Of a stretch of DNA of 64,000 bases, positions 1 through 9,385 are shown piece after piece. Position 1 is the first letter of the stretch; the number at the start of each line of letters is the position of its first letter. The notes under the pieces are model-generated. The model was not told the origin of the DNA. It searched no databases and saw only the letters and a list, made by a program, of their open reading frames with translations. Both the position numbers and the translations under genes were made by a program. The DNA is taken from contig CM066315.1 of NCBI GenBank assembly GCA_033807775.1, forward strand, positions 56,512,820 through 56,576,819. Direction: 5' to 3'. The stretch comes from Saussurea involucrata. Taxonomy: Eukaryota > Streptophyta > Magnoliopsida > Asterales > Asteraceae.

Positions 1-2
1 TT

Positions 3-240
3 TTGCCAATGGGACTGCCTCCAGACAGGGGTAAAGATCATGTCATTACCTATAGATGGGACATAAGGGGATGTGAGATTGGTGCAATAGGAACTAGGGC
101 AACAAGTATAGTGGTTGCTGTTGTAGTGTGCCTCCTCGTTAGTGCCATCCCTGAAGGTGCACAAAAGCAGATATGGAACCCAGCAAGCACGAAACAAATC
201 GGGGTAGAGAGTGTTGTTAGACCGTCTAGTCCTAATATTG
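3..240 (+). pseudogene. relic of Ty3/gypsy reverse transcriptase N-terminus (weak)
   Basis: The peptide beginning GLPPDRGKDHVI resembles the LPP-x-R-x-x-DH-x-I stretch that opens the RT domain of plant Ty3/gypsy polyproteins. Downstream the similarity is lost; a hydrophobic run ending in AIPEG (near 150) recalls the PEGL segment of P-type ATPases but is too short to decide. No start codon context or domain core is present. It is best read as the left end of the degraded gypsy copy whose 3' end lies at 1086-1482. Family similarity is judged by eye only. Confidence 0.3.
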
Positions 241-639
241 TAGCATGTTTAATTTTTTAGTCTCATATGAAATCCTTAAGAGGTACAAACCCCGATCAAT
301 TGGCTTTCCTATTGTCCTTTATGCAGATTGCATCTGGCCTTTCTGCCAACAACTTCTCTACAGGTGTGTCATGCCAGTTTTGTTTGGAAATACCATACTG
401 AAAGGAATGGGTATTATTGGTTATATTAAAGGTCCATCAACATGGCATCTATCAATTGTGGAAGAAGTGGAGCATGTTCAAGATTCCTCAATGGCCAACA
501 CCAAAGCATGTGAATTCCCGTTTGTGATAAATCTTAAACCACCAACCCTGGGTCGTCCCAAATCATTTGATGATGATGACTTCTCCGCAAAACCCGTATT
601 GCCCACGAAAATTTGTTTTTCATGCTCAAATCAGAGAGG

Positions 640-1085
640 GAAGGTTCTTACTGTGAACCAGATCCAATTACAAGAGGTATGGCAGGATGAAGAAGACACA
701 CTATTGAAGAAATTAAATGATTTTGGCTATGTAATGACCAAGCTAATCTATGTTCTAGGTTACCAAGTGAACATTAAATTCTTCCTATTGTCGGAGTATG
801 TTCAAGCTGCTGCTACCCCAAAAAGAATATTTGTTGTGTTTACGAATAACTTGTTTCCGGCATCCGTAAGATTGTTCCGAAGAGGGTAGAGAAAAATTCT
901 ATTGTCATGAAATTACCTACTATTAAGATACTTGGGTGTACAACATTGATTTGTCACGACAAAACCGGTACTTTGATCAACAACCAGCTAGTTGTGGCTA
1001 AGCTTTTTGTTGTGGGCCATAAAGAAAATGTTGGACGATCCTTCTCTGTGGAAAGGACCCTCTATAATCCATTTGACGGAATTAA
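640..1085 (+). pseudogene. fragment of an ER-type Ca2+-ATPase (ECA family, P2A ATPase)
   Basis: ECA pumps move Ca2+ into the ER using a phosphorylated aspartate. Two blocks match in the family order. Near 680-800 the peptide DEEDTLLKKLNDFGYVMT followed by NIKFFLLSEYV matches the segment before transmembrane helix 3. At 907-1085 LGCTTLICHDKTGTLINNQ holds the DKTGTLT-type phosphorylation motif (here DKTGTLI), then a degraded stretch FSVERTLYNPFDG. Between the blocks the helix and PEGL segment are largely missing, and one frame change (near 889) and a stop are needed to join them. No introns are visible. It is a dead, partial copy. The region 245-640 in the same frame may hold more of it, but I could not align that part. 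Confidence 0.72.
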
Positions 1086-1205
1086 GTTGATGCTCAATCA
1101 ACCGCTACCACCAAGACCTCCAACAGTAGTTGATGGAACGCTTTTGAGTCGGCATTTTCATTTTTTTCCTCCTTGAGGACAAGGTGAAAGTTTGGGGGCA
1201 GGTAT
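1086..1205 (+). pseudogene. 3' end of a Ty3/gypsy pol with polypurine tract
   Basis: Directly after the ATPase piece the frame reads QPLPPRPPTVVDGTLLSRHF, like the linker and chromodomain region near the end of plant chromovirus integrases (LPPLPPT-type motif). The frame stops at 1174-1176. A short tail follows in which a third frame resembles the usual end of these ORFs, then the purine-rich string at about 1190-1203 just before an LTR-like start. The junction with the Ca2+-ATPase piece is abrupt. Interpretation rests on motif order, not on an alignment. Confidence 0.4.
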
Positions 1206-1482
1206 CGTTACACCCCGGGTATTATAGTCAATAAGTCAACTGTAGTAGGCTAGGGTACAAGTGTTTACTGCTGGGGTACAAGTAGGGTGGTGAACCAGTT
1301 AGTATAAATAGGAGGGCAGGGATTGTGAGATGGTATCGATTCTGTTTTGTAAACTTTAGACGCGAGTCTTTGGAGAGATTGGCCTCTCGAAAGCCAGAAA
1401 ACCCTTTTGAATCATTCGGTTATTGCAATCAAACCCTAAAAATCTAACTCTGATTTCTTAGTTGAATGATGAATGTTCATCA
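1206..1482 (+). repeat. probable LTR remnant of the degraded gypsy element
   Basis: It starts just after a polypurine-like tract with CGTTACACCCC, which looks like a mutated TGTTACACC LTR start, and ends near ATGTTCATCA. A TATAAATA box lies at 1303-1310 and an AAACCCTAAA string near 1432. No second copy exists in the window, so the borders are guesses from the TG...CA convention. From 1483 to about 1590 I see only AT-rich sequence. Confidence 0.4.
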
Positions 1483-1616
1483 GGCTCATGGCCCCATGTC
1501 TCTCTCTACAATAAACAACTTCAAATGTCAGTAGATAACAAAATCATGTATATATAGATATATATAGGTTTATATTCATCAACTATATATATTTAGTGTA
1601 GTGGATAATAAATTAC

Positions 1617-2586
1617 CATGCGGTCCCGATGCATAGCGGTAGAAATGGATCCGCCACAGTGTCTCGATGTCGTCCCCCGATACGTGGTATTACGGTTGGA
1701 CGTATTAGCCTTACATGTACGCCTAAACGCGTCCTTGTTCCATGCCTGTTAAAAAGAAGACATAAATCAAATTGTACAACCAGATTAAAATATTCAACAA
1801 TGCTTACCTGATCAATCATCTGGACCCAATACTCTTTCATTATCCACTCAGGGGGGTATGGGCTAAGCATCCGATAGTCATGATTATCGAACTCTATATC
1901 ATCGATAGCTTTTAGTTGATTGACGGCATGCTGACGGGCATCAGACATCATATCTGAATACCTACTCATCATGGCATGTCGGATGGCAAGTAGAACGACG
2001 ACGTCCATATGAGGCGGCCAACTATGAAACAACTGCATACACATTGTTTGGATTAAGTAAAATAAATTAAAGCAAGTAGTTTAATGGACTAAAATACAAA
2101 CCCGGAGACGATCCAACATCATCGCGAAGTGTGAATCAGGGACATCCTTATAGTGAGCCCATGGACCGACGAACGTGGTTCGAAAGATTTTCAAGACCCT
2201 TTGGCGAACCGTCGTATCCTTAAACCTTCACAATTGCAAAATATACAATACAAAAAACATTAGAACCGGTTTATTATGTACTAGGATTAAACATATACCA
2301 AATCTACTTACACGCATGCTGTAGACAACTCGATCGACGGTCTTGTACCCTGAGACCGAGGCGTCTTTGATGAAATATCGATGCCTCTAACCCTCGAATG
2401 AGATCCAGGTGACGGCGTCGCAACCACGTCATCCGCAACGTGGAACTGGTCTAGTCCGTCGGTACCTACGACGAACTCAGAATTGTCCATCGACATGTCG
2501 ACGTGGGAGTCACCACGCTCTGCGGAGCTGGTACTCCCCACTCTAGAGCTTCTATCCCCTTTACCTCGAGTAGGGCGTCCCGACAT
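1617..2586 (-). pseudogene. plant Transposase_24-like (Ptta/En/Spm) gene, spliced
   Basis: Proteins of this family accompany plant CACTA elements; their exact role is not settled. Reading the - strand, exon 1 (2586 to about 2308) starts MSGRPTRGKGDR and is serine-rich. Exon 2 (about 2223-2101) gives a VGPWAHYKDVPDSHFAMMLDR stretch, where family members have a PWxHWKDVP-type motif. Exon 3 (about 2033-1808) contains LFHSWPPHM and ends at MIDQ. A 62-bp intron with GT and AG ends (1746-1807) follows. Exon 4 (1745-1617) reads AWNKDAFRRTCKANTSNRN and then GGSIST, matching the family pattern WN-x-E-F-K...GGS-S. The gene stops at a donor-like GTAATT at 1611-1616, so the 3' part is missing. Splice sites are by eye. 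Confidence 0.68.
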
Positions 2587-2760
2587 CTAAGTATATAAGA
2601 ATGGTTTGAACACACTAGCTGTCAATCTTTGAATTTGGAGACATGAAGATGTAATACATATATCATAAAACACACTAGTCATCGAACGAATTTGCAAACA
2701 CAAAGGATATAAGCGTACAACTTATAAAGATATAATTATTATGAAATAATGTCTAAATAA

Positions 2761-2880
2761 CTAAGGCATGCTAGTCATCAGACGAGTGATCAGATAACAT
2801 AGGTTCGTTTTCGCTATCTGAATCGTCGTCCACGTCTTCAGATTCCTCTTCCTCGTCGCTAGCTTCGTGATCGGGTGCAT
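2761..2880 (-). pseudogene. acidic C-terminal tail of a TNP2-like transposase
   Basis: The - strand encodes DHEASDEEEESEDVDDDSDS followed by SENEPMLSDHSSDD and a stop at about 2761-2763. Acidic tails of this kind close many plant TNP2/TNPD transposases. Nothing of the catalytic domain is left upstream; 2881-2929 repeats part of the tail sequence before the tandem repeat starts. Similarity is compositional, so the assignment depends on the neighbouring Transposase_24 gene and subterminal repeats. Confidence 0.4.
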
Positions 2881-2929
2881 CTTGTCGTCGCTATATTTGT
2901 GATCGGGTGCATCTTCGTTATGTATAGTA

Positions 2930-3358
2930 TGTATTGTATACATATAAGCAACTACATGTGTATATACACATACATACATGTATATACATACAAACACTCA
3001 TACATATATACACAAATACAAACTTACATAAACATATAGATAGTACACATGACATACAAATATATATGTACTGTATATACATACATGTACATATACTATC
3101 ATACATGTACATATACATACACACATATACTATCATCCACATATACATCCACACATACATGTATATACATACAAACACTCATACACATATACTCAAATAA
3201 AAACATACATAAACATATAGATAGTACACATGACATACAAACATATATGTACTGTATATACATACGTGTACATATACTATCGTACACATATACTATAATC
3301 CACATATACATACACACATACATGTATATACATACAAACATTCATACATATATACACC
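2930..3358. repeat. AT-rich tandem repeat, about 2.3 copies of a 163-181 bp unit
   Basis: The unit starting CATGTATATACATACAAACA begins at 2977, 3158 and 3321, giving spacings of 181 and 163 bp. Within each unit are runs of ATACATAC and ATATAC, so it is a minisatellite built from a (TACA)n-like microsatellite. Several long reading frames on both strands run through it, but they are low-complexity (MYxYI-type) and not genes. Confidence 0.85.
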
Positions 3359-3790
3359 GACGGTTTTTTAATATTCAAAAAAATTAATTATTTACCGACG
3401 GAATACCGACAGAATATTTAATAAAAATAAATTAAAATTAAAATATTAATGTGTCCGTCGGTAATCCGTCGGTAATTAGTGACGGATTACCGACGGTTTT
3501 CTTAATATTTTTTAAAAAAAATAATGTAATTACTTACCGACGGATTACCGACGGAATATTTAATAAAAATAAATAAATATTAAAGTGTCCATCCGTAATC
3601 CGTCGGTAATTAGTGACGGATTACCGACGGTTTTCTTAATACTTTTTTTAGAAAAATAATGTAATTATTTACCGACGGAATATTTAACAAAAATAAATAA
3701 AATTGAAAATATTAAAGTGTCCGTCGGTAATTAGTGACGGATTACCGACGGGTTTCTTAATATTTTTTTTTAAAAAATAATGTAATTATT
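3359..3790. repeat. CACTA subterminal repeats (CCGACGG / CCGTCGG)
   Basis: Short motifs ACCGACGGA and TCCGTCGGTAAT occur many times in both orientations, separated by A/T-rich spacers such as TTTAATAAAAATAAAT. A module of about 110-120 bp (GTGACGGATTACCGACGG followed by an AT spacer) is repeated at about 3479, 3613 and 3735. In En/Spm elements such subterminal arrays bind the regulatory transposase. They sit upstream of the - strand transposase tail, as expected for the 5' side of the element. Confidence 0.75.
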
Positions 3791-3795
3791 TACCT

Positions 3796-6139
3796 TCAAA
3801 TGATAAGGACGAAAGATTTATTTTATGTAATAAGTCTATATGTTATTTATTGTAAGACCAATAAAAAAATCTCGAAATAAAATTAATTTCCTACTCGTTC
3901 ACACTTAAAACACTCACAATGAACATGACTATGACAATCATGATCAACTTGGTTGTTTGACGGTGATACCACAAAAATATGTGATTATTACTTAGTATGA
4001 CAATTTCTAAGTTTATGTAGTAGACTTATATTAATGTTGTCAAAATGCACAATCGAAAACAAAAAAGACATGATATGCACTATAAGCAAGTGATGGGCAA
4101 TGTAATATTGGTAAGAATCAAGCAACATAATAAATGTTGTGGTTGTAAGAGATAAGAAATGGCTCGATCGAGACATAAAATGATGGAAAAAAGAGGAAGA
4201 TAAACCCTAGCTTTCACGCTTTGATGAAAGCTTTGTTAATTAGGGTGGTAATTAGGTGATAAATAGACCATAGACTAAATTATGGATTTAGTCCATGTGG
4301 TATGTAGATTTTTACAGAATTGGTCACTAAACCCTAGCTTTCACGCTTTGATGATGGAACATGTGGTATGGATTTAGTTCATTTTTGTTAACAACAGTTG
4401 ATGCAAGTTAACAACTTATAATTAAGCATTTATGGTTAAAAAAACAACTAATAACCAAAACCCTAACATGCTCAAATATTTTATTGGTATCCATTCAATT
4501 CTTTTGTTGCCTTACAAAAATGCTAAAATGTTTAACCCGAATTCCGTTCTAAACTTTTCAAGATGGTAAAATTCAGATCACAATGAAACATAACTTTGAT
4601 AACAAGTTCAACTCCTTTAGTGATGGTATGCCCTTGGAGCAAGTCCTCAACTACCAGTTTCGAACCTACAGAAATAGGATTCGAAGTTTAAAAAATGAAG
4701 GAAATAAAATATCTTTATAGGAAGAAAATCAACCATCGAAAATCCAGCTGCAGGAGCTCTATTTGTGCCAGAACCTGGTTGATACTTGTTATCTTTATGA
4801 CTAAAGAATACCAATCAAGCAAAAAACATAATGGTATATATGGAAATTAATAAGTAATTATATATGAATAAGTTGTTAAGAAATTATGAGAGTAGCTAGT
4901 TGACAATGTTTTACCCATTGCTAGTATACCTTGAAAATCCCATGTCTCAATTTTGGTATGGAATTTTTCATTGATTTGTGGAACACTGTAATTTTTGATT
5001 ATCTTTTGGTTGTAGTTAAACGCTTAATCTTGACCTTAATAATGTTTAATTTAGTGAGGTTTTACTTGGTTAAACTTTTGATCATAAGTTCCGCGAGAAA
5101 AACCAAGAAAACGCAATGTTGGGGTGCAAGTTAGTTTTACCGTGAGTTAACTCACGGTGAAACTAACGAGGTTGAGGCAGACAGCACCATGAGTTTGACC
5201 GTGAGTTAACTCACGGTGAAACTAGCGAGGTTTGAGTCAAAGAGCACCATGAGTTTGACTCACGGTGAAACTCACGCGGGTGACATGATTCGAGAGTTGT
5301 TTTGGGCGACTTTCCCTACGAGTTAACTCACGTGGAAAGTTGCGGTGAGGCCTAATTTTGCACAAATACATGATATTTTTTTCTAGGGTTTCTCCATTTA
5401 TCTTCCCATCCCATGCCCGATTTTGGTGATTCATGAGGCTATGGTTCTGATTTTTGAAGCTTTTCAAGAGGAGGGTAATTGCTTGTAGACCCCAAGTTCT
5501 CTTTAAAGAAAGATCAAGGTTTGGTGGAATCTAGATTTAACCTATATCTAGCAGCGTGAGTTCAAGTTGTTTTGTGAAAACTATGTACATGCCAAATATT
5601 TCCATTTTGAAGTATTAATATGTTTTACTTGATGTTTATCAAATGTGTTATTTATTTGATGAGATTTACACTTTTGATACATTTGATTTTATAAATCTTT
5701 TAAAATGCATTTATTTGGGATTTTAGGTATTTTAATAAATAAATCATAACTATGGGTACTTTTAATGATTTATCTTATAAAGGACGATTTTTTGATGAAA
5801 ATGCATTTTTGCGTATTTGGTTTGGAAAATACACATTGTTGTATTTTGGGACATTTGAAAAAATAAATTGATATGGTTTTAATTTGGAAAATGATTTGTC
5901 CCCAATCCAAGATGGGTTTTTAGTGATCATGTATTTGGAGTATGTATTTGCATAAGCATCGGTTAGATACGTTTATTACTTTTGATGACTTATATTGAAT
6001 AGTCAATTGAATTGTTGAACTTTTAGCTCGGTTTTGGCACAAATGAGTCTTGTGGAACATTTGTCCGATTTAGTTGGCTTTATGTCGAGCTTTTGAAGTT
6101 GTATGCGGTTATGACATATTTATTTGTAAATACATGTTT
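3796..6139. other. AT-rich stretch without a recognisable gene
   Basis: No reading frame here looks coding. It holds a direct repeat of AAACCCTAGCTTTCACGCTT (4203 and about 4328, some 125 bp apart) and a cluster of palindromes at 5132-5345 listed separately. The frame at about 4740-4782 (NPAAGALFVPEPG) is short and unplaced. The stretch may be old, decayed transposon DNA flanking the insertion site of L1. Confidence 0.5.
5132..5345. repeat. cluster of palindromes around GTGAGTTAACTCAC
   Basis: A perfect 20-bp palindrome (half-site ACCGTGAGTT) occurs at 5139-5158 and again at 5198-5217. Each sits in a longer near-palindrome extended by AGTTT/AAACT arms with one mismatch pair. A third block near 5251-5275 has the GTTT-GACTCACGGTGAAAC part without the centre, and a fourth (about 5318-5336) has GAGTTAACTCACGTGG. 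The copies share flanks such as CACCATGAGTTTGA, so this is a diverged tandem repeat with a period near 59 bp. Confidence 0.75.
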
Positions 6140-6422
6140 TGTTAGAGTCAAAAACAGGTTGAATAGAAGTTCAAAGGTTAAATTGCTATTAATCATTTTG
6201 AGCCTTTAATGTGTATCGGGCCATGGGCTTGAACAATATGGGCCCATGGTATATAAAGTTTTGTATGCCTTAGAATTAAGGCTAGTTGTCAATTTACACT
6301 TTCTAAATCGTATTGTAATTCTCTCAAGTTGATTGAAAGTGAATTGGATGACAAATTGAAATCATACTACTTGTTCATATCTATTGATTTCTACTGTTCG
6401 TTGCATTAATCTAGAACTCACA
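6140..6422 (+). repeat. L1 5' LTR
   Basis: It begins TGTTAGAGTC and ends AGAACTCACA, directly before a primer binding site, and has the TG...CA ends of an LTR. A TATATAAAG box at 6251-6259 would serve the promoter. At 283 bp it is short for a Sirevirus. No partner copy exists in the window, so the left border relies on the TG convention and the flanking TSD cannot be tested. Confidence 0.65.
6251..6259 (+). promoter_or_regulatory. TATA box in L1 5' LTR
   Basis: TATATAAAG lies 171 bp before the LTR end, the usual place for the U3/R promoter of a plant LTR retrotransposon. Activity is inferred. Confidence 0.5.
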
Positions 6423-6423
6423 A

Positions 6424-6437
6424 TTGGTATCAGAGCA
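6424..6437 (+). promoter_or_regulatory. L1 primer binding site (initiator Met-tRNA)
   Basis: TTGGTATCAGAGC follows the LTR end by one or two bases. TGGTATCAGAGC complements the 3' end of plant initiator Met-tRNA, the standard copia primer. Confidence 0.85.
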
Positions 6438-6819
6438 AGCGGACGATTCGATTCAAAGTGATAAAAGGTTTCTGGTAAGAATTCTATTCAAACATTCGAC
6501 TGTGTTCTTGGCATTCAAACTCATATTTTGATTCTGTGAAAATTGCTTATTCTCGTTTATTGCATTCTGTTAGCATCATCATTATAAACGATTCTGCAAT
6601 TTTTCGTAGCCTAATTCGATCATCTGATTAGTATTTCAGCATATTCAAGTTCTTGGTTTTTTGTTTCTGTTCATCACAAAAATCGAATTTTTCTATCAAA
6701 AACTTGTTATTTGGCTTCAAATTCGATTTGGGTTTTGTTAGTATTGTGTTTTGTCGAGTTCCTAACCTTTCAGGAACGATTCTAAGCAACCCTAATCGAT
6801 TTCCAATTGACTTGGAAAC

Positions 6820-7400
6820 CACAACCGCACTTACCGGACACGACAACCGTGGTTACCGGATACATCATATTATTACCGGGTAAGTTTCCTTATTTCTATC
6901 CTGTTACCGGATAACTCAAAGTTACCGGGTAACACTTGCACTTACCGGCTAATTCAATCTTTTCGGACAACTATCCGGATCATACCTGGATACCGGGAGT
7001 CACACCCGATAAGTCCCATATACCGGACAAGTTCCCGGTAACTACCATTTCATCCGGTAAGTCCTCCCACCCGGTAAGGTAGTTACTTGTTTTAATTTTT
7101 ATCGGTAAGTTCTTGTCTTATTTGATTCAACCGGTAAGCTTGTCATCCGGTCACATCCTGTCATCCGGTAAGCACTTCCACCGGGTAAGTTTGTTATTTG
7201 TTTTATTCACATTCGGTAAGTTTATGCTTTTGTTGACTCATCCGGTAAACCTGTTTCATCCGATAACACTCAGTTATCCGGTAACCTGTGTTTACCCGGA
7301 TTCCTCTGCTGATTGAACACTCACACACACAATCTGATCCGGACACTTCCAGATCAGACATCTTATATCCGGATTCCTATTCGGTAAGGTCAGTCTAGTC
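6820..7400 (+). repeat. L1 leader with many TTACCGG/CCGGTAAG motifs
   Basis: Between primer site and gag the sequence is crowded with variants of ACCGGATAAC, TTACCGGGTAAC and ATCCGGTAAGT, spaced roughly 10-30 bp apart on both strands. At least nine contain GGTAAG, which matches the plant 5' splice-site consensus. I know of no standard function. It may be a microsatellite-like expansion in the packaging or leader region. Confidence 0.7.
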
Positions 7401-7528
7401 AATTTCTTACCTGTGTTTGCATAAACCACTCTTAGAACCTGTGTTAGGACATCACTCTTAGTGCATTGCGTTAGGATATCACTTTCAATCGAACCAATCG
7501 TCTGACGATCACATTAGTGCAACTTAAG

Positions 7529-8684
7529 ATGTCTTCATGCGACGCTCTCGCTATCGACACCGACTCCAAGCCACCTTGCCTCTACCAAGGTGAATACAGC
7601 CAGTGGCGGGACAGATTTTTGATCTTCATTGAGTCAAAGGATAACTTCGAGTTCATCTAGCGAGCTCTAACTGACGGGCCAATTCCTAAACCCATGAAGA
7701 CTATACCAGCAACAGAAGAAGGTGGTGAAGTTCGTTATGAGGACAAGTCATACACAAAAATGATTGCGGACAAAAGAGGCATGATTGAGGGAGAAAGACA
7801 TGCCAAGAGGTACCTTGTTCAGGCTCTTCCTAACACGATCTACACAGCCATAGACAGCTACAAAAAGACAGCAAAAGGCATGTGGGATCAGGTGGAGAAA
7901 ATGATGCGCGGGAGCAGAGTCGGGAACCAACTGAAAATCAACAGCTGCATAACCAAGTTCGATGGTTTTAAGCAGCGCACCGGCGAATCCCTCACCTAGA
8001 CCTATGAACGGTTTTGTCTCCTTCTCAACGAGCTTCACAAGAACCAAATCACTCGATCAAACACGGAAAATGCGCTCAAGTTCCTCAACAACCTCTTGCC
8101 TGAATGGAAAGTATTCGCATCTCATGTTAAGCACAATCACTTGATGAAGAACGTTGGCATACACGAACTCTATGAGATGCTTCTTCATGAAGATGAAGTG
8201 ATGGAGATTCTGAACGAAAAGAAGTCTGCGTCCAAGCCACCACCTGATCCACTAGCTCTTATGTCTTCAAAACGAGGCAAATCTTCTGGCCGTCGTTCCA
8301 AACGTGCCCAAGAGCCAAGTGAATCCGAGCCAGAACCTGAGGAAAAAGGAGGACAATGATTCTGATCCTGAATTAACAGCCATTAAGAAAGCAATGGCTC
8401 TGCTCTCCAAATCCTTCCAACAACCGAAGTTCTACAAGAAGCCCACATCCAATAATCAGCGCTATTCCACCTCCTCCAACAAGCGCCATGATTATCAGGA
8501 TAAATACGAAGGCAAGAAGAAGTCCGATGAGCACAACCATTCTGATAAGAAGGAGAAGACTGAGAAAGATGACCGCAAGCCAGAAAAGAAGAAAGACGAA
8601 CCCGTGACATGCTACAACTGCGGGAAATTGGGTCATTTTGCCAAAGAGTGTAGAAAGCCTGTTGTGAAGAATGCACACTATTAC
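7529..8684 (+). pseudogene. gag: L1 Gag, N-terminal part with zinc knuckle
   Basis: Gag forms the particle that packages retroelement RNA. The ATG at 7529 opens MSSCDALAIDTD and a UBN2-type copia gag (GEYSQWRDRFLIFIES, then ALPNTIYTAIDSYKKTAKGM). TAG stops at 7658-7660 and 7997-7999 lie in otherwise conserved text (before RAL, and in ESLT-TYERF), so they are later mutations. A frameshift sits near 8350-8370 in a purine-rich run. A CX2CX4HX4C zinc knuckle (CYNCGKLGHFAKEC) is encoded near 8611-8652 after a Lys/Glu-rich tract. The frame is broken at 8684 by L2 and resumes at 50645. Confidence 0.88.
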
Positions 8685-9371
8685 TGTTGGATATAGTGTC
8701 CAGAGTCATTAACTATTGGTAATATTTCTAATAATAGCAGGGTCCTTTTGGGTTGCCCTTAAGACCCAAATAACAATCAGAAGAATGAAAGTGAGTTAAA
8801 GTAGTTAGTTTATTAATTTGTCATTTGATGATAAATTAATTATAAGCTACAATATAATTAATTGGATTAATTATAGGGACTAAATGATAATTGGTTAAAA
8901 GAGTTTTTTAACAAGCTTATCGTTTCAAGGGGGCTAGGTGTAAATAAGGGGATTATAAATAAACTACTAGGGATCAAACCCTAATGAGTTTTTTGATCAA
9001 TCTCTCTCTCTCTCTATTGAGGTCGTAACCTCCCCTCTCCTCCCTCCCAAAATCGTAAACCCTAAATAAGGGTTTGGGGTTTAAAGCTTCAATCTTGATT
9101 GTTGGTTTGGTGTTCTTAAGTGTGAGCCACTAGAGGGATTCACACTATTGATCCTTGACATCCAAGAAGCAAGAACAAGGTTAATTCATCTTTGTGTTTT
9201 CGACAATCACAAGAAACAAGTAAGTGTTCTTGATTCTTTCTATTGTAGTTAAGCATCTAGAACGTATGCATCTTTATAAGTTGTTTGTTTGTATTGCCAT
9301 GGATGATTTAATTCTAAATATGCTTCCGTTGCCTATATCATATGGTAGTACGATTTAACAAAAACCTTTCA
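8685..9371 (+). repeat. L2 5' LTR
   Basis: 687 bp, TG...CA. It differs from the 3' LTR by about eleven substitutions and a CT-microsatellite length change (my count by eye). A TATAAATAA box lies at 8954-8962, followed by a (TC)n run and several AAACCCTAA-like strings. Confidence 0.95.
8954..8962 (+). promoter_or_regulatory. TATA box in L2 5' LTR
   Basis: TATAAATAA is conserved in the 3' LTR at 50224-50232. Promoter role is inferred from position. Confidence 0.45.
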
Positions 9372-9372
9372 G

Positions 9373-9385
9373 TGGTATCAGAGCC
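9373..9385 (+). promoter_or_regulatory. L2 primer binding site (initiator Met-tRNA)
   Basis: TGGTATCAGAGCC begins two bases after the LTR end and matches the initiator Met-tRNA 3' end. Confidence 0.88.

Larger units (their letters stand above)
1590..3795 (-). mobile_element. deletion derivative of a CACTA (En/Spm) DNA transposon
   Basis: Three things point to CACTA: a spliced Transposase_24-like gene (1617-2586), an acidic C-terminal tail like that of TNP2-type transposases (2761-2880), and a dense block of CCGACGG/CCGTCGG subterminal repeats (3359-3790). All read from the - strand. The catalytic body of the transposase is missing; its place upstream of the tail is taken by an AT-rich tandem repeat. 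I could not find a clean CACTA terminal inverted repeat; a GTAGTG string lies near 1593. Borders are approximate. Confidence 0.6.

Noticed and set aside
245..640. Upstream part of the open frame before the Ca2+-ATPase block as a host gene
   Set aside because: It has no recognisable domain and only weak resemblance to the ECA segment further upstream; not enough to annotate.
1432..1439. AAACCCTAAA strings here and in the L2 and L5 LTRs as possible telomere repeats
   Set aside because: They are single copies and common near plant promoters; no tandem telomeric array is present.
2918..3387. Overlapping frames on both strands through the TACA repeat
   Set aside because: They are low-complexity translations of a tandem repeat.
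3359..3790. Regularly spaced short repeats that could be mistaken for a CRISPR array
   Set aside because: Motifs occur in both orientations with AT-rich, non-unique spacers in plant DNA; they are CACTA subterminal repeats.
4740..4790. Short frame reading NPAAGALFVPEPG
   Set aside because: Too short and without coding context; I could not place it in a family.
6424..6437. tRNA-like strings at the primer sites (TGGTATCAGAGC and TTGGCGCCGTTGCCGGGG)
   Set aside because: They are only the complements of tRNA 3' ends at LTR borders, not tRNA genes.
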